Below, one piece after another: positions 12,099-23,990 of a stretch of DNA of 64,000 nt. The stretch is from NCBI GenBank assembly GCA_006384855.1, contig VCJN01000429.1, positions 37,762 to 101,761 on the forward strand, read 5' to 3'. Each line of letters opens with the position of its first letter. Position 1 is the first letter of the stretch. Both the position numbers and the translations under genes were made by a program. A model generated the notes under the pieces. It was not told the DNA's origin, ran no database searches, and saw nothing but the letters and a program-made list of their open reading frames with translations. This DNA is from Tetraselmis striata. Taxonomy: Eukaryota > Chlorophyta > Chlorodendrophyceae > Chlorodendrales > Chlorodendraceae.

Positions 12099-13748
12099 CG
12101 TGAATTACAAAAGGACAGTAAGAAATCCACCTACTACTAAAAGTAATACTAAAAAAACAACACAGCAAGCCGCCTAATAAAAGCGGCCCGCATCCCGCAT
12201 GAGGCGGGATGGATGAGTGATGCGCACACGGTTCAGAGTTCGGGCCACGCGTGCACGTGTGTGTGAGGGTGATCCTCGGACGTGCTGTGCATCTTCAGCA
12301 ACGGGACGGCAGACGAATCTGCGTCGTCTGATGAGGCAGCGAGCGCGCTCTCGAGCGGCCACAAAGCTCAGGGCCCCGAGGAAATCTCTTGCGAGTACGG
12401 CCTCCTGGTGAGCCCGGGTGGTGCACCGAGTGCCCCGCGATGAGAGGGCACCCCGATCCGCAGACAAGCATGCGATACCGCGCACTGTGCGGCGCACCCC
12501 CGCCTTGCTCACCTCACCCACTGTGCCGAAGACCATGCCCGTGTACTCCGACATATCCACGATGTCTCGAAGAGGACCCTTCTGTCCGGGCTTCGTGTTG
12601 TGCCACGCCGCATCCCGCGCTGCCAACCCCCGTTGTATTTCGCCCAACAGAGAGTGCTCAAACCGATCCACAGCCGTGGCCCGGGGCACTGAAGTGTACT
12701 TGACCCCGTACCGCATAGTCTTGAACTCAAGCAGCGTAGACTTCAAGCTCCGGGGATCATAGCTCCCGGTCACGATATTGAACGCCGGAAGGCAGAGCTC
12801 TGCGTCCGGCACTAGGTCCTTGAGTTCATCCCCGGGTACGGTGTTGCCGAGAGGCACTGCTTGCTGGAACAAGTCATCCACCTCCCGCCGTACAGCGATA
12901 CCTAGGTCGTGAACACTGTGATCGCGGAAGGCCTTTCACGCCAGTGGGCGTCTCCAGGCCACTGTGATAGATAGCGTCATGCTGTACACGCCAGTGGGCG
13001 TCTCCAGGCGCCGGAGGGTTCATGAGCTCGTACCCGTATAGGTCAACATTGACAGGGCTGTGCTCTGTCGAGGGCAGAATGATCTGGCTCCCAACCACCG
13101 GGGCCAAGCACTGGTTAGGCAAGAAGAAGTACCCGGCAGTGACCTCCCGCAGCTCATGCGGAGTCATGGATGTCCGCGCGGTGGGGATGGCCACTGTCCA
13201 CATGCCTGACGCCGCGTCGAGCTGGTTGAACAAGATCCGTTCTCTACAATGAGAAAGGGAGAGCGCACACCTCATTTCGAAGCCGAGAGTTGTTGGCCTA
13301 GTCTAGAAATGCCGTCAGTTCCTTTTGCGAGCCCGACGCATCCTCCACTTCCCGATCCATCTGGCGTGCATCTGCGTCGCCGAGATGGCCAGCAGTAGCC
13401 GCTTGGAGGCGGCCCCAAGCCTCGCGCATCTCCGCGGCGTAGCTGTCTGACCCATGAGCATCGTTGAGGAAGTGGTCATACTGGCGGGCGGAAGAAGTTG
13501 CGTTGAAGCTGCCTCGGCCAAGTACGGACCTGAGCTGTGGGTCGAAGAAACCAGGGGTGGGGGTGTTGGTGCCGGAGTTCCTAGTCAGGAACCTTGGGAG
13601 GATGGCATTCATGCAGCCGATGAAGGCAGCATCACGAACGGCAGCCATGCGGCGGATGCCAGCTCCCTTCAATCGAGTGGGGAGGTGAAGCCTGCTGCGC
13701 GCCCTGGCCACTGCATCCTCGCTCAAGGTAGCCACCGCGTGAATTACA
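12099..13748 (-). mobile_element. 5'-truncated non-LTR (LINE) retrotransposon
   Basis: The element body is 12110-13737 on the minus strand, bounded by an 11-bp direct repeat CGTGAATTACA at 12099-12109 and 13738-13748. Three frames are used in turn (13759-13298, 13275-12874, 12881-12174), showing frameshifts and stops. The first carries RSRLHLPTRLKGAGIRRMA and a later FIGCMNAILPRF. The last carries LPDAELCLP-like and GMVFGTVGEVSKAG segments, a combination I associate with the region C-terminal to reverse transcriptase in algal and oomycete retroelements. RT catalytic motifs are absent because the 5' part is missing. The 3' end (left) matches the solo copy at 940-1172. Confidence 0.7.
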
Positions 13749-13990
13749 TACGGGTACATGGACGGTACCTACACCGGGCACGGTATACCGTCAGGGGGTT
13801 TCCCATAGTGCCATGAAAGGTCCGTGTAGCGAGTTTTAAACCCTAAAACCCAACACCCTTCTAACGGTTGGCACTGCTGCTACTGTAGTTGGCCACGGTG
13901 TGATATGACCGTACTGCTATATATAGTCAGCGGCCACCTGGTCACATCTCCATGATATTACTATAATTCGCGTGGTATGACACTACTACT

Positions 13991-15553
13991 CATAAGCCCA
14001 TATCCGAAAAGTCGCTAGATGGGCTTTAGTCGTAGATTCGTCACAAATCTAGGAAAACCCCATGTTCGAAAGGCCGCTACATCGTAGATGATTCAGTCTA
14101 GGACGACGTTGTAGATTCGACCTCCGAAGCTCCTAGATTAGCGCAAATCTAGGACAAAAACAGTTAGAATATATGACGTCCTAGATTGGCACCGAGGGCC
14201 TTGCGGGCCCATCCTGAACTTGTCCCGGGCCTTCCGGGCCACCCCGCGAGCTGTACGTTGTGACTGCCGCCAACCCCTCCGCTGGTCCGCTCCACCACCC
14301 GCGCCCGGGTCCCGCCGCCTATTTTGTGCCGCCTTGCCCACCCGACGCCATGCATACATGGGCGCCGATTCCATGGCATCGGCCATGCATATCTCTTATC
14401 CGTCATGTTAGGCTCGCATCGTTGCTTAGTCGGACGCCCCGCCGCGGACACCAAGCACCAGCGCTCGCGACACGAGGCGATAGCATGGCGGTGGCCAACA
14501 AGGCCAGATATAAATAAGATACCCGATAATATCTCCGACCCATGCTTGGGTACCGCTACTGTCGCACTCGACCTACGCCGGGACACGCCCATGGCTGTTG
14601 AGCGGCGATTGTCAAAGGGTATCACAGCCGTATGCGGGGCCTTTCCTTAGGGCCTAGGGATGATGCTAGGACCATCGGGGTCGCGCACTGGTTCCCGGTG
14701 GCCGCCCATAGATGTGCCGAATAGTGGGGGTCAAGCGGTGGTCCGCCGATCGCGCAACCACCTCGTAGCATGCACTAACCAACGGCCGCTCGGCCGGGCC
14801 GCCCCGCGCCGGCCGGTGATTGAATCATCATGGGCACCGGCGGCCACTTCAGCGTCGGGGCGGCTTGCCACGGGTTCTCTGCTATCGTCTCAAGGGCCTG
14901 GAATGTGTATCACAGCGGCAGTTCGGTGGTCGTGGGAGCAGCAAGCATGCGGGCCGTGATCGCCGTGCCGCCGGCCTACTTGCCACACCGCGAAAGCGGG
15001 GTGCGACCGAAGTGTTCTTTACCTACGCTGGACCGACTCGACTTCGGGCCCATAATATGACCGATCCTGCCCGCATAGGGCCACATCCGCCATGTCAACA
15101 TGACCCTCAAAGAGTCCCACATGGGCCCTAGCTTCAAGCCCATGGAGTGTTGTCTAGGTTCGGGCAGTGCAACTAGGCTTTGGGTGCGCCAACGTAGCAG
15201 ATGCATGAACGGTAAAATAGATATTAATGGGTGCCCGTTGTGATCTGATGAGATGCATTGTGCAGCACGGGGAGGGGGTCCTGAGGTTGGGTAGCGACGG
15301 GTGGGGACATTGTGCAGCGATGCGGGCCGCGGCGGCTTTTGGGTTGATGGCCCAATATCGGCGGCGGGGTATGGTGCTGGGGGCGGCGCGGCCGTAGCGA
15401 GATAGCGATTCTAGATTTCGAGTTCGAGGCGGTTATTTAAAAATGGTGTAGAATCGAACACCGCGCGCGCTACCTCCTATATCGGCAAACTAATCTAGGA
15501 AGTCGGATCTAGGACTAAAATTCTAGCGGCTTTTCGAGTATGGGCTTTAGCGA
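13991..15553. mobile_element. Non-autonomous element with terminal inverted repeats
   Basis: The left end reads TAAGCCCATATCCGAAAAG then TCGCTAGA. The right end, reversed, reads TAAAGCCCATACTCGAAAAG then CCGCTAGAA, so the ends are ~29-bp inverted repeats with few mismatches. Just inside both ends lie repeated words AATCTAGGA, TCTAGGAC and GGGCTTTAG, as in DNA transposons with subterminal transposase sites. The middle (14.2-15.4 kb) is GC-rich and has no convincing coding frame. A target duplication was not clear. Superfamily is undetermined. Confidence 0.55.
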
Positions 15554-16099
15554 CTAGTTGGCCATATCCGATGATAGTTTGCATTGCTCCTTGACATCCG
15601 CGAACCAAAACACACCGTTATTCGATCCGTGGACTCCGCACTTCACTTAAAGGATGTAAGGACGCTATATTTAGCCGCGCTCTATATTATAGGGCGGAGG
15701 ACCCATGGATGACGGACGCATTGCAAGAGGTGTACAGTAGTATCGTGTATCATATATTGTTCTAAACTAGTTTATGTGGTTTCTCTCGTTGTACGGGATA
15801 GCTATGGCGCGGAGCCCGTAGCGCGCGTGTGCACGCGCATATTTACCGGGCCCGGTCAGGACCAGGGTTGGGCTGCAGTCCACTCTCCAGTACTGCAGTC
15901 AACATACTGCAGTACTGCATGATGCAGTGCAGGCTGCAGCAGCATTGAGACTGCCGATTATAGGGAAGTTAGGGGGACAGTGAAGGGCAAAGGGGCAGCC
16001 ATGGCGGATGCAGAGGGGCAGCAATCGTGGTGGAAGTTGTAATATATCAGTAAATTGCGTACACGCTTCCTCCTCTTCCCTACATAGAGCCTCTCCTCG
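15554..16099. other. Intergenic, nothing recognised
   Basis: No frame or repeat was supported here. CTGCAGT words cluster at 15870-15935. Confidence 0.5.
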
Positions 16100-18496
16100 A
16101 CACCACTTGAACACGGAGTGCCACCTTTCGACCCAAACCTCGGCGAGGGGAACTGCTACGAGGAGGACTTCCCTGCGTACTTCGCCACTTGGCCTGAACC
16201 ACGGGACGGGCATCCCATCCCCTACAAGGAGAATCACGTGCTCTTGGCAAGAGTCATCAGCAAGTGGTCAACAGGTCGCACAACCCGAGCTGGTTGTTCT
16301 TGCCCTGCCTCCACGCCATCGCGGACCTCTTCCCTTGCCCAGAAGATATGAAGCTCCGGGTACCCCTATCGTTTTATCACGAGCGTCACATTTGCTAAGA
16401 GGTCGTGAAGACGTTGGAGACCATCTTCCCCAGATTTTACAGGAAGACATACCGCGTTCCCGAAAAGGGCAAGCTCGTCGTTTGGTTGGACATCGTGAGG
16501 ACTGCGGGGCACTTCGCATGCGGTGTCTGGCAGTCGCGAGATGGTGCCTTGGTCGCCCTTGTCTTCATCTAGGACTCCTGCGTCCCAGTCAAGATGCTCA
16601 CCCGCACCAGCCCCTGCCCCGGTTGGCAAGCTATATGGCAGGTGATTGCTAGGCCTGCCTCCCTGAGTGGGTGGAACCCCCCACCCCCTCGCCACGGCTT
16701 CTTCCACGGGGTCGTCACGCAACAAAGGGACGCCAACACGTGTTGGGCGAGATGCGTGCTTGCTGCAGAGCCATCGCCACGTTCTTCTTGTGGAAGTTCT
16801 TCGCGAAGATGCATGTTCTGAGCCAAAGCGGTGTGACCGAACTCCCCGAACTGCTCGTTGGCGACGACGATTTCGCCACAATGGCCAAGGTGTGGGCCCG
16901 TTCTGCGACTGTGCGCACATCTCGGAGAACACCTCCTTCAACGCCGTGGACCGGTCGAAGGTCTTTCACCCGCATCCCCAAGGCAAGCTCACGAGATTCC
17001 TAATCGAGTTATTCCCTTTGACCACAAATTCTGCATGCTTCACGGAGGGGAGCGTGCGCAAACTGTGAGGCACTTTGGGTTCTCCGAGACAGCCGCGAAC
17101 AAGATTGCGTCGGCTCTCGACATGGTGCCGACCAATGTGTTCTCGCAGACTGCTGCAAGTGGAGTTCGAAAGCTGTGGGTGCGTGCGCTCCCTGACCCTG
17201 TCAAGGAGCACGCGTACGCCAGCCGCAAGCGCGCACTCCAAGACTCCAATGGCAGCCAGGGAGCCTGGCCGGAGGCATCTTGGCAACATGCCGTGGAGTC
17301 CGTCCTTTTCGTGGAGTGCCAAAGCAAAACTGTGAAACACTGTTGCTACTCGATTCGCAACGTGCGCGAATGGCACAACGACAACGAGATGCGGCGCGGC
17401 ATTCAACACATCAAGAACCAACGCTTCACGAAGTCCACCAACACATGCCAGCCCTGCCGAGCCGGCTCTCTACCCCCACCCTCTTGGTCGACGACCGCTA
17501 CTATCAGGTCGTAGCGGCGCCGCGTCGGGCTGGCGGGTCCTCCAAGCCCGCATCTCAACCACCGCCACCGGGGTCCGGTGGAGATGGATCCCAAAACGGC
17601 TTTGCAGCAGGTCTGTTGGAGCTTCGAGCAGCTCCGCCCCCTCCCCAGAGCATGCTTGGTCCCTCGGAGACTGCCGAGCCGCCGAGTGAGCCTGAGCCTT
17701 CCAGAGCGACGAAGCGCTTGCACGGTGCGTTGAGCACGGGAGGCAAGAGCACCTTGTCGCCCATGAAGCTGCGTAGGAAGCATTCCAAGAAGCACGGGCC
17801 GAGTCCTCCTTTAAAGAGAGCAAAATAGTTGGAGAACGACGACCCCTTCCATGCACCTAAGCCGAAACGCGAAGCCACGTCAAGCCGTCAGGCGCCTTCT
17901 AGTGCCGCTGGCGGGAGTCGCAGGGCCACATCTTCCCGTGGCGGTGCCCCATCTCCGCCCCCCCCCCCCCCCCCCGATCCGCATCTCCGCCTAAGAAGCC
18001 CTCATCTCGGGACGCGAAGCCCGCACCGTTGCCTGCGCCGACATCTCGGCCTCCTACGCTCGCGCCGACAGTCTTCCGTCGGCCCATGACTGGCAGCACT
18101 CCAAGTGCACCCATGCTCGGCTTCCAGCGGTATGCTCCTCTCCCTCCCCTTCCTGGGCCGCCTGCACCTACGCCCCTCGCTGAGCGACATGTCGCGCCTC
18201 GCCTTGTCTGGGAATCTTCGCCATTCACCGACCCCACTGTCGCCACTCTCGTCGGCAACCAATACTTCCTCCAAACACGCGTGCGCTCGTTTTTTGGCTC
18301 CCAAGACCTTTGCGACCGCGTCGCCGACATAGGGGATAGGCTCGTCGAGGCACGTCTTGCCGGTTCCATGGGTGAGGAGAAGGCGTGGACCTTCATTGGA
18401 GGCGGCATGAAGCAGCTGCATCTCGACATGAGTGGAGACACCATCCCCTTTCCCACCCGTTTCGTGCTTTCGTCCTTGTCTACCAACGACCTCTAA
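16100..18496 (+). pseudogene. ORF1 of an unidentified mobile unit (decayed)
   Basis: Coding-like sequence continues through several frame changes. At 16118 the frame reads PPFDPNLGEGNCYEEDFP; it then shifts to VVNRSHNPSWLFLPCLHAIA, and after a TAA to VVKTLETIFPRFYRK and LVVWLDIVRTAGHFACGVW. A later frame (16858-17514) carries IPNRVIPFDHKFCMLHGGE and NVREWHNDNEMRRGIQHI. The end is Pro/Ser/Lys-rich (17280-17828, TAG at 17826) and, after an 18-C run that changes frame, finishes at 18494-18496 (TAA). The order resembles a gag-like or nucleic-acid-binding ORF1, but no family was recognised. At least two stops and four frame changes make it non-functional. Confidence 0.45.
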
Positions 18497-18618
18497 CACC
18501 TCACGATCCGTAGGACCCGATGACCCCCGACTGCAGGTACATTCCCCGATGGCAGCTGTCGCGAATATTGTAATTCAAACATTCTTCGGCAGACCGCTGC
18601 CTGCCCCCGCCCTCCCCC

Positions 18619-18626
18619 TATAAATA
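18619..18626 (+). promoter_or_regulatory. Candidate TATA box before ORF2
   Basis: TATAAATA follows a C-rich tract and lies about 320 nt before the ORF2 ATG at 18944. The surrounding 18497-18943 otherwise holds no coding signal and is rich in CCCGGTACC words (18780-18880). Confidence 0.3.
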
Positions 18627-18943
18627 TTTATGTAACGTGAGCACTCTTTGGCAAAACATGGCAGCCAAACCGCCCGTCTGATGACCTTTGATCGGACGGC
18701 GGGCAGGCCCCCAGCCGAATAGTACGGCTGCGATTTGCGCTCCCATGTACTAATAGTCGTAGTTATCCACAGGACGACTCTTCATCGCGCCCGGGTGCGT
18801 ACTAGATACCCGGTACCGGCTTAATAAATATATCGCGTACTACCCGGTACCACCGCCCGGTACTACCCGGTACTACACGGACAACCTCGCACCTTATACT
18901 TCAGTGCCATGTAACACATCACACGTCATGTACGACTACCACA

Positions 18944-19134
18944 ATGATTACAAAAAGGATTTATCGCCCGCCGGCAATAACGCCGGATGTACTCGCACGT
19001 AACTGGATGGACATGCCGCCACCAGCAGCAGCTTTCACGGATAATAGTGGTACTAATACGGTAGTGCTTCGTCACCCGTATGTCACATCTGAATCTCACA
19101 GTGAGGGGAGGGGCGGGGACGAGAGCACGGTGAA
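18944..19134 (+). pseudogene. ORF2, N-terminal part, split by gypsy-2
   Basis: An ATG-initiated frame (first residues MITKRIYRPPAIT) runs without a stop to the gypsy-2 insertion. The last five bases GTGAA (19130-19134) are duplicated at 30981-30985, and the frame resumes exactly in phase there. The insertion therefore interrupted a frame that was open at the time. See the continuation at 30986-32821. Confidence 0.6.
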
Positions 19135-19696
19135 TGTTAGGACTACACCTAACCCTGCACTATACCCACATAACCACTTATCTCATATTATTATCATTTA
19201 AAAATATATAATAATTACATGAGCTAGCAGCAGAAGGCGATATCGGAAATCACCAAAATAAAAGGCAATCAGAAAGGTCCTCTACATCGACTGCGGGGTG
19301 GAAGCAGGAACATGAGAAGACGCAGAGTGGGCACGAGCACACGCATCAGACTTGGCCATCTGCCATATTATTATCATTTCCTATATCATATCACTATCTG
19401 TCGTACTTCTGTAACTTGTACTGTAACATGTACGCATACCATTTATCATTATCAATCCCAATCACCGATGCTACTACTAACAGTCCCCAATGCTGCTACT
19501 GACATTCCCCGATACTATATTACCGCTATGCCCAGACTGACCGCTGAACTGCTCTGCCGCTGCTCTGCCTATATATGTGCTGCTGACTGCCGATAAATAG
19601 CTGAACCTGCTGATGATCATGTAACATTCGATACTGTTTCCTCACAATCTTTGCCTTCTTGCCTCTAATTGCATATGGGCATTATTGTACCTCACA
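19135..19696 (+). repeat. Left (5') LTR of gypsy-2
   Basis: Without the 166-bp insertion and its 14-bp duplication this LTR is close to the 379-bp right LTR (30602-30980). About a dozen substitutions and small indels are visible by eye. Confidence 0.85.
19200..19365 (-). mobile_element. Family B retroposon inserted in the gypsy-2 LTR
   Basis: The 166-bp insert is flanked by a perfect 14-bp duplication TATTATTATCATTT (19186-19199 and 19366-19379). The right LTR has that sequence once. The insert is the reverse complement of 776-935 and ends with the ATTACATGAGC signature next to an A/T-rich tail, as expected of target-primed insertion. Confidence 0.85.
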
Positions 19697-19714
19697 TTGG
19701 TTTCGTTCGAGCTC
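19697..19714 (+). other. Primer-binding site candidate of gypsy-2
   Basis: T + TGGTTTCG directly follows the LTR end. Gypsy-1 has C + TGGTTTCG in the same place, so both probably use a primer tRNA ending CGAAACCA. The tRNA identity is not known. Confidence 0.5.
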
Positions 19715-19758
19715 TGGTTAAAGATCCCCGCCGCGCTTCCACCGCGTATGATCCCCCC

Positions 19759-20285
19759 TGCGACAGTCTAGGGTGCCTCACGCAGGTCAAGCAGACAAGG
19801 CTGTCGTAAACACACAAAAGGCGGCAGAGAGAGAAAGAAACAATGGTTACAACGTTGTCACCACCCGCCGCTATTTATGCGTATGGCTAGCTCACAGCTA
19901 GCCACCACCAAGCGGCACGCGCACTGCTAAGCGCGTCACCGTGGAGAGTCGTGCCTTGAAGTGTCGAACATGAGGTCGTCGCTTAGAGACCTCCGCACAT
20001 GTAGTTGACACATCAGTTTATACACAAGTATACAACTGATGTTGCAGAGGCAGGTGCATAATACATATATGCCCGCTACGGGTACGCACATGCGTATTAT
20101 CCCGTAACTACTACTGAACAGTGTACCGGTACCAGTAGGACTCATCTCATGATTCATCATCCACCAGTACTCGTATTGTGGCGCGTGACACACGCGCTCA
20201 CACATACGATACAGCAGCAGGTACTCGTACATGAATGATGCTACGATCATACAGTACCCGTACAGAGTATGCCATTATTGTCACA
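19759..20285 (-). repeat. 3' LTR of gypsy-1
   Basis: In the element's orientation it begins TGTGACAATAA and ends GACTGTCGCA. It contains the hairpin-prone GCTAGCTCACAGCTAGC at about 19888. It matches 26179-26707 and 60340-60859. Confidence 0.9.
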
Positions 20286-20290
20286 CTACA

Positions 20291-20303
20291 TCTCTCCCCC
20301 CTT
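20291..20303 (-). other. Polypurine tract of gypsy-1
   Basis: On the minus strand this is AAGGGGGGAGAGA, five nucleotides before the 3' LTR. It is the expected site of plus-strand DNA priming, and the same tract is present in gypsy-3 at about 60865-60877. Confidence 0.75.
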
Positions 20304-20336
20304 GACAACAGTGTGAAATAGCATTCCACAGGCAGT

Positions 20337-23300
20337 TTAATTTGCAGTCGGCACACGTGCCGGGTATTTATGCATATGCTCCACAAATTCAGGTGACTTT
20401 ACAAAGTCCAACCATTTGGGAGTAGCCATAAAATCCTGCAATGCTATTGTCCTTTTAACATCAAACAAACGATGCCAAACAGGGGCAATAGACTCATCCG
20501 CAAAGTGAACAAGAAATTGCAACTGAGTACCACGTAAACCGGGCATGGAACCGATCTTAACGCTGGTAATCTTGTCAATCTCATACTCATCATCAGAGTC
20601 GTCACCGGTACCAACAACAAGAGGTACATGCGGGCGCAACGGCGCAGTGGGACAGGGTCTCAAGTTATTAACATGAAATACTGGGTGCAACTTAACACCA
20701 GCAGGTAATTTCAGTCGATAACTATGACCGCCAATTTTCTCTACAATAGAAAATGGGCCAAGCTGCTTGTCCATCAGCTTTTTGCAAGGCTGACCTTTGA
20801 CCTTAAGCAGACGGGTATCCACAGACACTCTATCTCCAACATTGAAGATAGGAGGATTGCGCTGTTGCCTAACACTAGGTCGAACAGTCAATTCATCTTT
20901 ATGGACAGCCAACACCGACCGAACCAACTCGTGAATCTCCTTCATATCTTGGATACGTTGCTGAGCATCACGAGAGAATGCTATTGTTGGTCTCATACCA
21001 AACAATACATCCGGAGGCGTTTCAGGATTGAAACCATACATAACCTCAAATGATGCATGCTCAATGCCAAGTGCTTTGTTGGAATTATACGCAAATTCCA
21101 TCAATGGTAACTGGTCTACCCAGTTTGAACCATCGAAACAACAAAACGCACGAGCCAACTCAGTGACTATGGCATTAATGCGTTCGGTCAAACCATCTGT
21201 TTCAGGATGTTGGCCACTAGACATGTTCAATTTAGTGCCAAGTCTCCGCCACAGAGTTTGCCAGAATGCAGACAGGAACCGTGGATCTCTATCAGAGACG
21301 ATCACACGAGGTATTCCATGCAGCCTGAATACTTCCTTCAGAAATAATTCAGCTGCCTGTCCACCAGTCACGTTGACTGTGGTTGGAATAAAATGTGCTT
21401 GCCGGGACAGATGGCAACACACAACCAACATAGTATTATAACCATTACTCTCAGGTAACTCGGTTATAAAATCCAAACCAACCGTATGCCATGGACGTGG
21501 CGGTACTGGTAAGGGCTGTGTTGGTGCAGGTGGCTGCGGACGTGCACGAACACGCCGGCACACCGAACATTGTTCACAATAGGTTTTCACGTCATGTCGT
21601 ATGCGTGTCCACCAAAAACGGTCCAAGGCACGTGCCAAGGTGCTTGCATAAGCACGGTGACCAACAGAATCATGTAGCTCATACAATATCTTATTGATGA
21701 TGTCACGATTGGTTGGTATGCAAAGACGTCCATGTCTCCAAAAATAACCATCGTGCTCTACCACATGACCGGACTGCTTCCACCCCCCCCCCCATAAAGA
21801 GTAGAACGCGTCCTCTGCATATCCAGCCTTAATAAGGTGGAGAATATTGTCATCAAGGCTAAGTGACGACGCACTTACAGCCGACAATACCGCAGTACAT
21901 GGGCGATGTTCACTCACGAGTGATTCAGCCGCGTCCGGCACATCCCCGGTCCAATATAAGCCACCGAAACCAATCGGCTTAAAATCCGGTCTACGCGACA
22001 GCGGATCGGCTTCATTCCATTTGCCCTTTCGGTATGCAAGAGATATGGACCCAACAAACGGCTGCAAGTCGCGTACATAGCGCACTTGTCGCCGGTTCAA
22101 CCTTTCTGCCGGTTGCCTGAGCAGATGACGCAAGGTGTCATGATCTGAGACAACAAGGAATCGACAGCACCCTTCAAGGTAACAACGCCAGTGCTTAATT
22201 GATTCACAGACAGCCAAAGCTTCCAAATCATAAGCACTGTAGGTATTACCACGCTCAGCTGCATTCAGCTTTCGCGCCCAGTAACTCACTGGTTGAGGAC
22301 CTCCTCCTTGGTCCTGCAGTAGCACTGCAGCAAGCCCTACGTTGGACGCATCTGTCGCTACGGTGAACGTCGCATCCGCCCCCATGGAAGGAATGGAAAG
22401 ACACGGAGCGGAAATCAGTCGCAGACGAAGGGTCTCAAAGGCTTCCTGACACGCCGGTGACCAGTCAACATGAACTGGTTTAGACTTACGCAATAAGTCA
22501 GTCAATGGTGCAGTTAAATCACTGAAATGATGAATAAACTTAGAGTAGAAATTGCAGAATTGTACAAAACTTCTGATTTCACTCTGAGTTTTAGGGACAG
22601 GCCAATCCCTAACTGCAGCCACTTTGGCCTATGAAACAGACAATTTACCATCAGCGACGGTATACCCCAAATAATCCATAGATTGCATGCCAAAGAAACA
22701 TTTCTTTAATCGCAACCTCAGATTATATTCATTCAGTTTCTCAAAAACTAAACGAAGGTGCTTTATGTGGTCATCATAATTATCTGAATATATACATATA
22801 TCATCCAGATACACCACCACAAAGTCATCACGCAAAAATGGTCTCAAGATGTCATTCATCATGCGCTGGAAAGTGGCTGGGGCATTGCACAAACCAAATG
22901 GCATTGCAGTCCACTCCCATAGACCATCAGGTGTCTGAAACGCTGTCTTGTGGATGTCCTCCTCTGCAATGGCAACCTGCCAATAACCTGATGCTAAATC
23001 CAGATGGGTATAGCAACGGGCATTGCGGAGAGAATCCAACGTTTCATCAATTCGCGGCAAAGGATACATATCCTTTCGAGTGACCTCGTTCAGCCCACGA
23101 AAATCGACACACAACCGAAGGGATCCATCTGCCTTCTTAACAAAAAGAATAGGCGAACCAAACTCAGATTGACTAGGACGAACAAGTCCAGCGGCAATCG
23201 CATCTTTGAGTTGGCGATCCAATTCAGCACGTTCAGCGGGAGACAAACGATTAAGTCTTTGGCGTTTCAGTTTGCCAGTTAACTCAATTTTGTGATCCCA

Positions 23301-23990
23301 TGGCCGATGAACAGGCGGCCTGTTGACTGGACGCAAAATTTCAGGAAACTCGTCATACAACAAATGACGAATAGCATCCTTTTGCTCTGGTGTCATAGCA
23401 TTGTCTAAACGCAGGTCAGGATCATCCTTTATAACCGACATTTCAACGACATAGAATTCAGCCAAAGAATTATGCTTAGACGCACGAGCAGTTTTGCGCA
23501 TCAACTTTTGTACCCTAGTGGAAGTAATCATGCTACATGCAGGAGTACGACCCACTATTACAACAGGTACATGGGTTCCATCCATTAAAGTCATGATACG
23601 TTCCGTACCATACTTAATGGTAACTTGCGCTTCATCAAGCCAAGTTAAACCCAATACAATGTCGGAGACTTTGAGCTCACGCAGTATATAAAATACTCGA
23701 TTCTCAAATACATGTCCTCCAACAGACAGAGACACAACAATTGTATGGCAACATGAGACACGTTGACCATTAGCCAAACGGACAGGTGTTCTGGCTTTCA
23801 ACTTTTGTATCTGCAAGTTGTTTCTGCGCACAAAGTCCTCAGATATAAAATCTAAAGATGCCGCATTATCAACCAGTGCATCCACAACGGCGTCATCGTT
23901 AATTGTCACATTAACTTTCAACAATGGCCTGGGGTCATCCCAACGAGTCAAAGAAGCAATCTGAGGCAAACTTTGCCTTGCATACTCCAA
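20337..23990 (-). pseudogene. pol: gypsy-1 pol: protease, RT, RNase H, integrase, chromodomain
   Basis: One frame is interrupted only by a TAG at 22626-22628, where gypsy-3 has GAG (Glu). Protease: VDNAASLDFIS (DNA in place of the usual D-S/T-G) and DIVLGLTWLD. RT: SPILFVKKADGSLRLCVDF, MPFGLCNAPATFQRMM and VVYLDDICIYS, with the catalytic YLDD at about 22801-22812. RNase H: TVATDASNVGLAAVLL and a later DHDTLRHLL. Integrase: zinc-binding HDSVGH..CEQCSVC, then the D,D35E set in GLDFITELP, VSDRDPRF and GLTERIN. A GPF module (QLGPFSIVEKIGG) and a chromodomain-like end (YEIDKITSVKI..QLQFLVHF) follow, placing it with the chromoviruses. Pol copies and inserts the element. The single stop would truncate it after RT. 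Confidence 0.9.

Noticed and set aside
15690..15720. Possible snRNA or promoter near CTATATTATAGGGCGG
   Set aside because: No conserved RNA structure or downstream gene was found; a single A/T-rich word is not sufficient.
21028..21441. Plus-strand frames repeated identically at 61601-62014
   Set aside because: They are antisense to integrase in gypsy-1 and gypsy-3; the similarity reflects pol conservation.
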